A program made the translations under genes and the position numbers. From contig JAHELQ010000097.1 in the NCBI GenBank assembly GCA_024644125.1, positions 1-13,636 of the forward strand: DNA of 13,636 nucleotides, written 5' to 3'. The stretch is from Candidatus Aminicenantota bacterium. Lineage in GTDB: Bacteria; Acidobacteriota; Aminicenantia; UBA2199. How positions within the stretch are numbered: the stretch's first letter is position 1; every line of letters starts with the position of its first letter. The notes under the pieces were generated by a model. That model saw nothing but the letters and a program-made list of their open reading frames with translations. It did no database searches and was not told where the DNA came from. Below, piece after piece: positions 1 through 7,154 of this stretch.

Positions 1-87
1 GGCTCCCAGGCCGAACAATGGGAGAAGCGAGAAAATGATGACAAAACTGACAAACTTTTTTAGACAATTATTTTTTATATATTTCAA
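1..87 (-). CDS. N-terminus of a secreted protein, cut by the left window edge
   Basis: Reading leftward from a TTG at 87-85, the frame stays open to the window edge (29 codons, no stop). The peptide begins with a Lys/Asn-rich n-region (MKYIKNNCLKK) followed by a long hydrophobic stretch (FVSFVIIFSLLPLFGLGA), a textbook Sec signal peptide. No ATG or GTG is available in frame. The TTG was chosen because a perfect AAAGGAGG lies at 93-100 with a 5-nt spacer. A candidate promoter lies further upstream at 200-228. The mature protein is outside the window, so its function cannot be stated; it is probably exported to the periplasm or the envelope. A Cys at position 8 lies before the hydrophobic core and is not a lipobox. 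Confidence 0.7.
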   Translation of the reverse strand, partial: MKYIKNNCLKKFVSFVIIFSLLPLFGLGA

Positions 88-92
88 AAGTG

Positions 93-100
93 CCTCCTTT
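93..100 (-). promoter_or_regulatory. Shine-Dalgarno AAAGGAGG deciding a TTG start
   Basis: The minus strand reads AAAGGAGG, then CACTT, then TTG. It is one of the strongest ribosome binding sites in the window and fixes the start of the left-edge secreted protein at 87, despite the rare start codon. Confidence 0.75.
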
Positions 101-112
101 GCGAATCAGGCA

Positions 113-144
113 GGCAATACCGTTTCCAGCATTACCCTAACGGT
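113..144 (-). other. Interleaved inverted repeats in the leader of the left-edge gene
   Basis: On the minus strand ACCGTT (144-139) is exactly complementary to AACGGT (124-119). GGTAAT (136-131) can pair with ATTGCC (118-113) using one G-U wobble. The arms alternate (a, b, a', b'), so they form either mutually exclusive hairpins or a pseudoknot-like fold. A third small hairpin, GCCG/CGGC, lies upstream at 170-157. All sit between the candidate promoter and the ribosome binding site. I do not recognise a known riboswitch class, and short stems like these can occur by chance. Confidence 0.35.
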
Positions 145-199
145 CAAAGAGGCATAGCCGGATATGCGGCCGTAGCGACTAAGACTCGGAGGAAAAATG

Positions 200-228
200 A
201 TCATACCATAAAAAATTAATTGAGTAAA
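200..228 (-). promoter_or_regulatory. Candidate sigma70-type promoter of the left-edge secreted protein gene
   Basis: The minus strand has TTTACT (228-223), a 17-bp spacer and TATGAT (205-200), a 4/6 and a 5/6 match to the consensus. The surrounding 206-250 stretch is very AT-rich. A start near 193 would give a leader of about 105 nt before the TTG at 87. The comF stop is at 257, so this gap (88-256) looks like a promoter plus leader. I see no clear terminator for comF in it. Confidence 0.45.
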
Positions 229-256
229 TAAATATCTGAAAGAAAATGTAAGGAGT

Positions 257-985
257 TTATACAGAACGGGCCAGAGTGAGGGTGGTGACTTCCGCACCCT
301 GCCGGATCAGTAGTTCGGCGCAGCGGGTGATGGTGGTGCCGGTGGTGAACACATCGTCGATGAGGAGGATGCGCTTCGCCGAAACCTGCCGGGGCCGCTT
401 CAATTCGAATGCGCCGTCCAGATTACGGAGCCTTTGCTTCAGCGGTAACCGGGATTGGGGTTCGGTTTTTCTTCTTTTAACCAGATTCTTTTTCAATAGC
501 GGTATTCCAGATTTTTTCGCGACAATTTTTGCCATCTCCAACAAATGATCGAACTCCCGATGCCGCGCCGGATCCTGCGGCACAGTCATGATAAAATCGA
601 ATCGCTCGTCGAGCTGCGTCTCAAAAAGCTCCAGGAGATAGCCCCCCAGACGCCGGCGCAATGGATGCAATTCCGCATATTTGTATAGCAGTATAAATTC
701 CCTCAACGCGCCTTTATAAAGGCCAAAGGAAACATTCCTGACAAATACCGGAGGCCGCAGCATGCAATCGCCGCAAAGCCGAGCGCTGTCATTCAACATT
801 TTACCGCAGCGGAGACATACCGGACCGGATACCGGCAGGACCTCTCCCACGCAATTGCGGCACACAATGATCTCGTCATGGAAAACCAACGAATTCCCGC
901 ATCTCCTGCAACGGGGATCGAAAAAAACGAGACGCAGGCTGTGAGCGGCCTCTGCCAGCAAAAACCTCGGAGAATGTTTTTTCAT
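257..985 (-). CDS. comF: ComF-family phosphoribosyltransferase with zinc ribbons
   Basis: This 242-aa protein has the usual ComF layout. Four CxxC pairs (C26/C29, C42/C45, C57/C60, C71/C74) form N-terminal zinc-ribbon-like clusters. The C-terminal type I phosphoribosyltransferase fold carries the PRPP-binding loop LLIDDVFTTGTTI at about 207-219. The ComF-typical segment RRKTEPQSRL...RLRNLDGAFEL is also present (about 171-195). ComF proteins are associated with DNA uptake and recombination in competent bacteria, but the substrate is not generally established, and no other competence gene is visible here. The stretch that is usually VP(V/L)PLHPKRLRERGFNQ is atypical here (TVPQDPARHREFDH, about 134-147). 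The ATG at 985 lies 4 bp after the upstream kinase stop and lacks a strong Shine-Dalgarno, which suggests translational coupling to that kinase gene. Family identification is firm; the biological role is inferred only. Confidence 0.9.
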   Translation of the reverse strand: MKKHSPRFLLAEAAHSLRLVFFDPRCRRCGNSLVFHDEIIVCRNCVGEVLPVSGPVCLRCGKMLNDSARLCGDCMLRPPVFVRNVSFGLYKGALREFILLYKYAELHPLRRRLGGYLLELFETQLDERFDFIMTVPQDPARHREFDHLLEMAKIVAKKSGIPLLKKNLVKRRKTEPQSRLPLKQRLRNLDGAFELKRPRQVSAKRILLIDDVFTTGTTITRCAELLIRQGAEVTTLTLARSV

Positions 986-989
986 TGAA

Positions 990-3986
990 TCACGAACCGG
1001 AACGATGATTCAAGATCTGAATATCGAGTTTTTGGCGCAACCGCCGTCTCAGATGGTTATCTTCCGCGGACATACCGTACAAATCGGCGATCCGCCGGTA
1101 TAGCGACCGGGCCTCGTTGAATTTTGTCTTCTCCAGCAACTCCGCTTTCAGCCACAGGGCGGGAATATAATTACGATTGAATTCAAGGCATTTCCCGATC
1201 TCTTCCAACGCCCGCCATTCCATTTGATTCCGGGCCAGGAATCGCGCATATTCGGTGTGGAAAAACTGATAATAAAAATAGGTGGTACGGTAGGAGAGGC
1301 GGCTCTTCAAGTCCAACAAAAATCGGAACGCTTCCTCCGCTTTCTGGATTTCACCCTCCTCTTCGAGCACCAGGGCGCCTAAATGGATATAATATTTGTA
1401 TGGGCGTGAATAATTCTGCATCGATAGATTGTGCTTTTGCTTGTAATTCATCAACCAATACAATTCATTTTTACACTCATGAGCCCTGTCCAGGGCCAGC
1501 AGTATCAATCCCTTTAACCAATGAAACCCGGGGGATGGACTGGAAATTTCGCTCTCGTCATACAACGCGATCGCCTGTTCGATATCAGTCAGAGCTTTGA
1601 GAAAATGGCGCTCATTGTAAGAGACAAAAGCTTTGGTTGCCAGTATTTCCGCCTTCAAATCAGCGGTATCACGGAATCTCCGGTATTGATCGATCAAATC
1701 TTCCGCTTCCCGGAATTTAGCTTTCAATATCGATATGTTGACCAGAGTCCGGTAACACCAGAACACCATCTTGTCTTCCATCGTATAGGCCATTTTTTTG
1801 CATGCTTCCGCCGAAACTAAATCGCCGGAATAAAAATATCCGTCTCCCAGGGAATCGAATGAATTGGGCGAATTGTCCACACTGCGGTACATTTCAAAGT
1901 ATTCAATCGCCTTCTGGTGGCGCCCGGTGTGGGAATAACAATATCCCAATCGGTTCATGGCACGGGAAAAAGAGGGATCGAATTGCAGGGCCTTCTCGAA
2001 ATAGGGAATGGCGGCCTCCGCGTTCCCCTGGTTAAAAAGAGCCTCCCCCATTCCAAAATAAGCCCGTTTGGAATAGGGAAATTCTGCGATGATTTGATTG
2101 AGATAATTCAACTCCGACTGGCATTCGAAGCGTTGGTGGGTGTCCATAGCCTGTACTTTCAATTGGAAAGGTCTCGTAAGATCGGCCAGATGTTCAACAC
2201 AAACATTCAAGTTTTCCCTGGCATTCTCCTCCAATCCGACATAGAGATATAGGTCCGCCAACAACACCTTCGCCGCCAACATATCTCCGCTCTGCTGGAA
2301 ACACTGCGCCGCCCGGGACGCTTGCAGTTTGTTCCAATACACCAAACCATCGAAATAATTGACGTAATGTTGCCAGGAGTTGCCAAAAATTCTTGACATT
2401 TTAATGAATTCGCCGCTGGAAGGGTTCTTTGTTTCCATTTTTTGATACACCTGTTTGCTCAGGGTATCTATCTGGTGGGACAGAATGGAATCTAAATTTC
2501 CCAAACCCGGAACTGTGATGGAGTACCTCGTGGAAGGATCGTCCAGACGCTGGAGCGAAGCGTCGATATTGATGATATCTTTGATCCGGGAGAGAGTGCC
2601 CCGCAATTCATATTTTAAATTGAATTTTTTGCTGAATTCACGAATCCGATCGTTTAATTCCGACGGCGCGCCCGGCCCCTGTCCCGCCTCCAGATCGTTT
2701 TCGGTCACAACTTTAAATTCATGAAATTGATTCAGAGATTGGGCTGCGAGGTAGGCAAAATACATCGACAGATTCTCGACATCCGATTGATTTTCGAAGG
2801 GATGCAAGTAGATGTAAAAAGTATCGCGCCGTCTGACGGCAGACGTGAAACCCGGTTGAAACAACGGAGACACCAAAAAATACAATATCGGCAAAATGCA
2901 AAGGGCAAGGCCAATATACAACATTGGCAGCCGAAATCCGCCCAAAGGCCTCCGAGGCCGGGTCGTGGTTTTCAAACGTTTGATCTGGCTGACGATATCG
3001 CTGAGGTTTTCCTCGCCACTCGCCTCTTTCAACGTCTTCAAAATATTCTGTTGCCGGATGAATTCGTTCAATTCGCCGCTCTCCAGCGCAACGGCGCCCC
3101 CAGATCCAAAGTAGCGGTACTGGAAATCTTGCAGGGCGTTTTTCAATTGGGAAAAATCGACGAACCGTTCATCCGGTTTTTTGGCAAGGGTTTTGAGTAC
3201 AATGGACTCCAGTTCCACGGGCAACGGGCGGGAAAATTCTACAGGTTGATTCAGAATATTGTACAGGATACCGATCTGTTCCGGATCGCGAAAAGGATCT
3301 CTCCCTTCCAACAGTTCAAAAAGTACGGCGCCGAAGGAAAAAATATCGGATCTCAAATCCAATGTCTCACCCCGCGCCTGCTCCGGCGACATATATGAGA
3401 TGGTGCCGATCACAAAACCCTGGGCGGTGATGTTGGTGTCGTCGATTCCATTCTCTTGCAGCTCGACTCCCCCTTTGACCTTTGCCAGTCCGAAGTCGAG
3501 GATTTTCACGTTCCCGAACCGGTCGATCATGATATTGGCGGGCTTGAGGTCCCGGTGAATGATGTTTTTACCTTTGGCTTCCACCATTCCGCTGCAAACC
3601 TGTATGGCGATATCCAGTATTTTTTCGATCCCCAACTTTTTGACTTCGATGATACGGTCAAGTGTGACGCCATCGACATATTGCATCACGATATAATCGT
3701 TGTTCTCTTCTTCGTATATCTCATAAATCGTACAAATGTTGGGATGTTCCAATTGGGACGCGGTTTGAGCTTCCCGCAAGAAACGCACTTTTGAGGATTT
3801 TCCGTAAACATTGCGCGAAGGGATTTTTTTTATGGCGACCTTTCGCTTGAGTTTGAGGTCTTCGGCCAGGAAAATTTCCCCCATCCCGCCTTTGCCCAGT
3901 TTCTTCATCACTTTGAAGCGGTGATCGATCAAGAATTCGATCTTTTCATCCGGACTGAACTTCTTGATGATTTTGGTCTGAGCCAT
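990..3986 (-). CDS. Receptor-type Ser/Thr kinase: kinase, TM, TolB-like and TPR domains (998 aa)
   Basis: Residues about 24-290 are a complete Hanks-type kinase: Gly loop GKGGMG 31-36, Lys53 (AIKK), Glu72, HRDLKPAN 144-151, DFG 164-166 and SPE 200-202. It is an RD kinase expected to be active; Thr187 in the activation loop is conserved in the neighbouring paralogue. A basic segment (RPRRP) precedes one membrane helix at about 353-373, so the kinase should be cytosolic and the rest extracytoplasmic. Residues about 388-515 resemble the TolB/FlgO-like domain found in CadC-like and adenylate-cyclase TPR proteins (HPFENQSD; YELRGTLSRIKDIINIDASL). Residues about 540-975 are TPR-like helical repeats, for example ALFNQGNAEAAIPYFEKAL. 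A ligand-sensing or scaffold role for the external part is inference. The ATG has no Shine-Dalgarno but lies 5 bp after a -10-like box. comF follows 4 bp after the stop. Confidence 0.92.
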   Translation of the reverse strand: MAQTKIIKKFSPDEKIEFLIDHRFKVMKKLGKGGMGEIFLAEDLKLKRKVAIKKIPSRNVYGKSSKVRFLREAQTASQLEHPNICTIYEIYEEENNDYIVMQYVDGVTLDRIIEVKKLGIEKILDIAIQVCSGMVEAKGKNIIHRDLKPANIMIDRFGNVKILDFGLAKVKGGVELQENGIDDTNITAQGFVIGTISYMSPEQARGETLDLRSDIFSFGAVLFELLEGRDPFRDPEQIGILYNILNQPVEFSRPLPVELESIVLKTLAKKPDERFVDFSQLKNALQDFQYRYFGSGGAVALESGELNEFIRQQNILKTLKEASGEENLSDIVSQIKRLKTTTRPRRPLGGFRLPMLYIGLALCILPILYFLVSPLFQPGFTSAVRRRDTFYIYLHPFENQSDVENLSMYFAYLAAQSLNQFHEFKVVTENDLEAGQGPGAPSELNDRIREFSKKFNLKYELRGTLSRIKDIINIDASLQRLDDPSTRYSITVPGLGNLDSILSHQIDTLSKQVYQKMETKNPSSGEFIKMSRIFGNSWQHYVNYFDGLVYWNKLQASRAAQCFQQSGDMLAAKVLLADLYLYVGLEENARENLNVCVEHLADLTRPFQLKVQAMDTHQRFECQSELNYLNQIIAEFPYSKRAYFGMGEALFNQGNAEAAIPYFEKALQFDPSFSRAMNRLGYCYSHTGRHQKAIEYFEMYRSVDNSPNSFDSLGDGYFYSGDLVSAEACKKMAYTMEDKMVFWCYRTLVNISILKAKFREAEDLIDQYRRFRDTADLKAEILATKAFVSYNERHFLKALTDIEQAIALYDESEISSPSPGFHWLKGLILLALDRAHECKNELYWLMNYKQKHNLSMQNYSRPYKYYIHLGALVLEEEGEIQKAEEAFRFLLDLKSRLSYRTTYFYYQFFHTEYARFLARNQMEWRALEEIGKCLEFNRNYIPALWLKAELLEKTKFNEARSLYRRIADLYGMSAEDNHLRRRLRQKLDIQILNHRSGS

Positions 3987-3991
3987 ATGGT

Positions 3992-4020
3992 ATTTTATAA
4001 AAATTCAAAAAGTAATGCAA
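3992..4020 (-). promoter_or_regulatory. Candidate promoter of the 998-aa kinase, placed for a leaderless mRNA
   Basis: The minus strand has TTGCAT (4020-4015), a 17-bp spacer and TAAAAT (3997-3992, inside TATAAAAT). Five bases, ACCAT, then separate it from the ATG at 3986. Transcription normally begins 6-8 bases after the -10 box, so the mRNA would start at or next to the initiation codon. No Shine-Dalgarno is present. The -35 match is weak (3/6). The upstream paralogue has the same spacing, which raises my confidence. Confidence 0.5.
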
Positions 4021-4041
4021 ATAAATTTTTACAAGAATATC

Positions 4042-6945
4042 CTATTTTTTCGAAAAATATTTCGCGAGCCGGTCTCTTACCAGATTTTGTTCCCCGGAAT
4101 CCCCCATGAGAACAGCGACTTTTTCATAAACCACGCGATATTCCTCAATCTTCAAATCTTCCATCAAACCGGCTTTCAACCTGAGGGCAGGGAGGTAACT
4201 TTCGGAAAATTCGAGGCATGTCCCGATCCAGGCCAGAGCGTCATGTTTTCTTCCGCAACGGACCAAAAACGAAGCGTATTCAGTGCAAAAAAACTGGTAA
4301 TTAAAATAAGTGGTCCTGAAAGATAACTGGGTTTTTAGCGAGAGCAAATGAGCGAATCCCCGGTTCGCACCGGATAAATCCCCCTTTTTTTCTTTAACCA
4401 GGGCGCCGAGATGAATCGAGAACTTGTAAGGATGAGAGTAATTTTGCGGGGACAATTTCAGATTGTCCACATGTCCCTGCAACCAGTCAAGATCGCGCTC
4501 CGCCTCGCTGACACGGCCCATCGCCAGAAAAACCAATCCCCGCAGCCAATGGCTTTCAAAATAATGGTTGGTGGGAGATTCATCCTGAGGGGAGGCTAAA
4601 ATCGTGTTCACATCGCGCAACGCATCATCATATTCTTTTTCCAGATAATGAATGAACGCCTGTCGGTTATGGAAAATCAAACCGGCACGCGATTCAGTGT
4701 TAAGGGACGCCAGTTCCCGCAAAACCGCCAACGCTTGTCGATATTGAGCCCTCAGGGTATAAATGTTCGCCAGGGTACGGTAAGACCAGGTAGGGTTTCC
4801 TTCTTCCATCGCAATCGCCGCCTTCTTGCACGCCTCGGACGAGACCAGGTCGCCGGCGTAAAAATACCCATCCCCCAACGAGTCGAAGGAGTTGGCGGAT
4901 CGATCAAGATCCCGGTACTTTTCAAACATTTCGATAGCCCGTCGATGGTCGCCGATATGAGAGTAACAATACCCCAGATGATTGATTGCCAGCGAGTACT
5001 CATTGCTCAATTCGATGGCCTGCACGTAGTAAGGAACCGCCTTTGCCGCATCTCCCCGGTGAAAATAGGCCTCTCCCAATTCGAAAAACACCTCTTTTTG
5101 AAACTGAAATTGGTCTTTCAGTCTATCGAGACTCTCTAGCTCTTTTTTATAATCATAATCGAGCCGGGCCGCCATGGCATCGAACTTCAGTTGCATCCAG
5201 GGAGTCAGATTCATGTGAAAGGGACGTAATAACTCCATACACCGCTCTGCCTGTTTCCTCTTTCCACCAAAAAGATAAAGATCCGCCAGATAGAGCCGGG
5301 CCGCGGGTATATCCCCAACTCTGTCGAGATATTCTTCCGCGGAACTGACCATCAGTTTATCCAGATATTCCTTACCTTTATATAAATCTGCGAATACATC
5401 CCAACTCCGACCGAAAATCCCGGAAACCTTTTTGAATTCACCGACATTCAGATCCTTGCCGGACATAAAGCCAAACACCTTCTTACTCACGGTGTCCACC
5501 TGGTGGTCCAACAAAGAATTCCGGTTCTCGAGGCCGGGAACAGTTATCGAGTGATGTTCGCTATCTTTCGAGACATTGCTCAATAGAGCTTCAATATTGA
5601 TCGTGTCTTTTATTGTGAATATACTTCCCGACAGACGGTATTTAATTGGAAATTTTTCCCTGAGCTGTGCACCCGGGGAAAACCGGTCGGCATCGATGGC
5701 TTTGAATTGGGGGTACTGATTCAGAGATTCATAGAGTAAAAACTTCACCATCTCCGGCAAATCCTCATCTTTAGTCTCATTTCTGAAGGTTTCAATCAAT
5801 AAGTAGGCTTGAGGTTCCATTCCTGGAGATTTCCCACCTCCTGAGCCGAAATAGAAAAAGAAAAAACCAGAAGCCACCAGGCAAAGAAACATCAATATGC
5901 CGGGCCAGGACCTCAAGTAGCGAATAGCCCTGGACTGCCGCAATGCCGCAGAGTTATCGAATTTTTTGACCCGCTGGACCAATCCGCTCAAATGTTCGCC
6001 TCCAGACGAGTCGAGGTCCAAATTCCGGGAAACGAATCCTCTTTCGGTTTCAACGTCGGTATAGCCTTTAAAACTGGACCTGAATTGCTCCAGATCGTGT
6101 TTTATCTTTTGGAAATTGGAATATCTCTTCTTCTTGTTTTTTGCAAGAGTCTTCAGCACAATTCGGACCAGTTCCCTGGGAATTTTCCGTGAGAACGACA
6201 CCTTCTTGTTCAACACATTGTAAAGGATGCTGATCTGCTCGGTATCGTCAAATGGATCGACGCCTTCCAACATTTCATACATAATGGATCCGAAGGAGAA
6301 AATATCGCTGCGCAAATCTAGTTCTTCACCCCGGGCCTGTTCAGGCGACATATATGCCACAGTACCGATAACAAATCCTTTTTGAGTCAAGTGTGAATCG
6401 CCTTCTTTCGCACCGGCGCCTTCATTGGACTGCTTCATCTTCGCCAACCCGAAATCGAGGATTTTTACAATCCCGTTGCTGTCGATCATGATATTGCCGG
6501 GCTTGAGGTCCCTGTGGATCACTCCTCTGGAATGGGCGGCGATCATGCCTTCGCACAATTGGATACAAATATCGACAGCCTTGCCGATTCTCAACTTCTT
6601 ATGTTTGAGCAAGCGCTCCAGCGAGACACCGTCGATGTATTGCATAACAATGTAATTGTTTTGCTCATCTTCGTAGATTTCATAGATGGTGCAAATATTT
6701 TGATGATCGATCTGGGATGCGGTTTGAGCCTCCCTGATAAACCTTTTTTTCAACGCTCCGGGGGAGACTACCGGAGAGGAAATTGTCTTCACCGCCACCT
6801 GCCGCCTGAGCTTGACGTCTTTGGCGAGATAAATTTCCCCCATGCCTCCTTTGCCCAATTTGCGGACAACTTCGAATCTTTCCCCGATAATATATTGTGG
6901 GTCGGGCGATTCAGAGTTCTCATCAGAAGGATTGTTTGGACTCAT
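4042..6945 (-). CDS. Receptor-type Ser/Thr kinase paralogue: kinase, TM, TolB-like and TPR domains (967 aa)
   Basis: The architecture matches the downstream 998-aa kinase. The kinase domain (about 24-290) has GKGGMG 31-36, Lys53 (AVK), Glu72, HRDLKPGN 144-151, DFG 164-166 and SPE 200-202, at the same residue numbers as the paralogue. Thr187 in the activation loop is also shared. A basic RQSRAIRYLR segment precedes a membrane helix at about 347-367, rich in Phe and Leu. A shorter TolB-like domain follows (about 379-490; ETFRNETKD; YRLSGSIFTIKDTINIEALL), then TPR-like repeats to about 950. Long blocks are nearly identical to the paralogue (NSFDSLGDGYFY; FRTTYF.YQFF.TEYA), so the pair is a tandem duplication that has since diverged. 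All catalytic residues are intact, so neither copy looks like a pseudokinase. Its signal and substrates are unknown. It is read from its own candidate promoter at 6951-6979. Confidence 0.92.
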   Translation of the reverse strand: MSPNNPSDENSESPDPQYIIGERFEVVRKLGKGGMGEIYLAKDVKLRRQVAVKTISSPVVSPGALKKRFIREAQTASQIDHQNICTIYEIYEDEQNNYIVMQYIDGVSLERLLKHKKLRIGKAVDICIQLCEGMIAAHSRGVIHRDLKPGNIMIDSNGIVKILDFGLAKMKQSNEGAGAKEGDSHLTQKGFVIGTVAYMSPEQARGEELDLRSDIFSFGSIMYEMLEGVDPFDDTEQISILYNVLNKKVSFSRKIPRELVRIVLKTLAKNKKKRYSNFQKIKHDLEQFRSSFKGYTDVETERGFVSRNLDLDSSGGEHLSGLVQRVKKFDNSAALRQSRAIRYLRSWPGILMFLCLVASGFFFFYFGSGGGKSPGMEPQAYLLIETFRNETKDEDLPEMVKFLLYESLNQYPQFKAIDADRFSPGAQLREKFPIKYRLSGSIFTIKDTINIEALLSNVSKDSEHHSITVPGLENRNSLLDHQVDTVSKKVFGFMSGKDLNVGEFKKVSGIFGRSWDVFADLYKGKEYLDKLMVSSAEEYLDRVGDIPAARLYLADLYLFGGKRKQAERCMELLRPFHMNLTPWMQLKFDAMAARLDYDYKKELESLDRLKDQFQFQKEVFFELGEAYFHRGDAAKAVPYYVQAIELSNEYSLAINHLGYCYSHIGDHRRAIEMFEKYRDLDRSANSFDSLGDGYFYAGDLVSSEACKKAAIAMEEGNPTWSYRTLANIYTLRAQYRQALAVLRELASLNTESRAGLIFHNRQAFIHYLEKEYDDALRDVNTILASPQDESPTNHYFESHWLRGLVFLAMGRVSEAERDLDWLQGHVDNLKLSPQNYSHPYKFSIHLGALVKEKKGDLSGANRGFAHLLSLKTQLSFRTTYFNYQFFCTEYASFLVRCGRKHDALAWIGTCLEFSESYLPALRLKAGLMEDLKIEEYRVVYEKVAVLMGDSGEQNLVRDRLAKYFSKK

Positions 6946-6950
6946 CCTTC

Positions 6951-6979
6951 ATTTTATAAAATCACCGGCGGTAATTCAA
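6951..6979 (-). promoter_or_regulatory. Candidate promoter of the 967-aa kinase, placed for a leaderless mRNA
   Basis: The minus strand has TTGAAT (6979-6974), a 17-bp spacer and TAAAAT (6956-6951), a 4/6 and a 5/6 match to the sigma70 consensus. Only GAAGG lies between the -10 box and the ATG at 6945. GAAGG looks purine-rich but directly touches the start codon, so it is too close for normal Shine-Dalgarno pairing. Spacing to the ATG is identical to that of the downstream kinase. An AT-rich triple repeat lies just upstream. Confidence 0.6.
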
Positions 6980-6982
6980 TAC

Positions 6983-7006
6983 TAATTAAATAATTAAATA
7001 ATTAAA
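6983..7006 (-). repeat. Three perfect tandem copies of TAATTAAA (UP-element position)
   Basis: The 8-mer TAATTAAA is repeated three times without a mismatch, beginning 3 bp upstream of the candidate -35 box of the 967-aa kinase. That places it at about -38 to -62, where AT-rich UP elements contact the RNA polymerase alpha subunits. It could also be repeated half-sites for a regulator (each unit contains the palindrome TTAA). The rest of the 209-bp gap (7007-7154) is AT-rich near the repeat and shows no gene, strong hairpin or clear terminator. Confidence 0.6.
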
Positions 7007-7154
7007 TCTATTATTCGATATATATCTATCACTCGCCAATATAAACCAGGAGGATATGCCTCGGAGTATAATCCCGTCACACACACGGCGGGCGAATATA
7101 ATGAATATCGAAAGAATCCGCCTTGAGCCACAACCCAATCGCGAAAAACGATGA

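Noticed and set aside
1..63. Plus-strand frame 1 from the left edge (charged tail ending ...DKLF, stop at 61-63), possible C-terminus of an upstream gene
   Set aside because: Only 20 codons are visible and it is antisense to a stronger candidate with Shine-Dalgarno and signal peptide; it cannot be settled without sequence to the left.
2..154. Plus-strand open frame from the left edge ending at TAG 152-154
   Set aside because: It runs antisense through the well-supported signal peptide start and leader of the minus-strand gene, and the peptide has no recognisable character.
106..297. Minus-strand 63-aa open frame over the comF end and the gap
   Set aside because: It overlaps the comF 3' end in another frame, lies in the leader and promoter region, and has no family features.
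2721..3398. 225-aa plus-strand open frame opposite the 998-aa kinase
   Set aside because: It is antisense to conserved kinase and membrane-helix coding sequence and is rich in Arg/Gln/Lys without motifs; a shadow frame.
7033..7100. Possible terminator hairpins after the oligopeptidase gene (GAGG/CCTC and CCGT/ACGG arms)
   Set aside because: Stems are only 4 bp and no T-run follows, so they do not qualify as rho-independent terminators.
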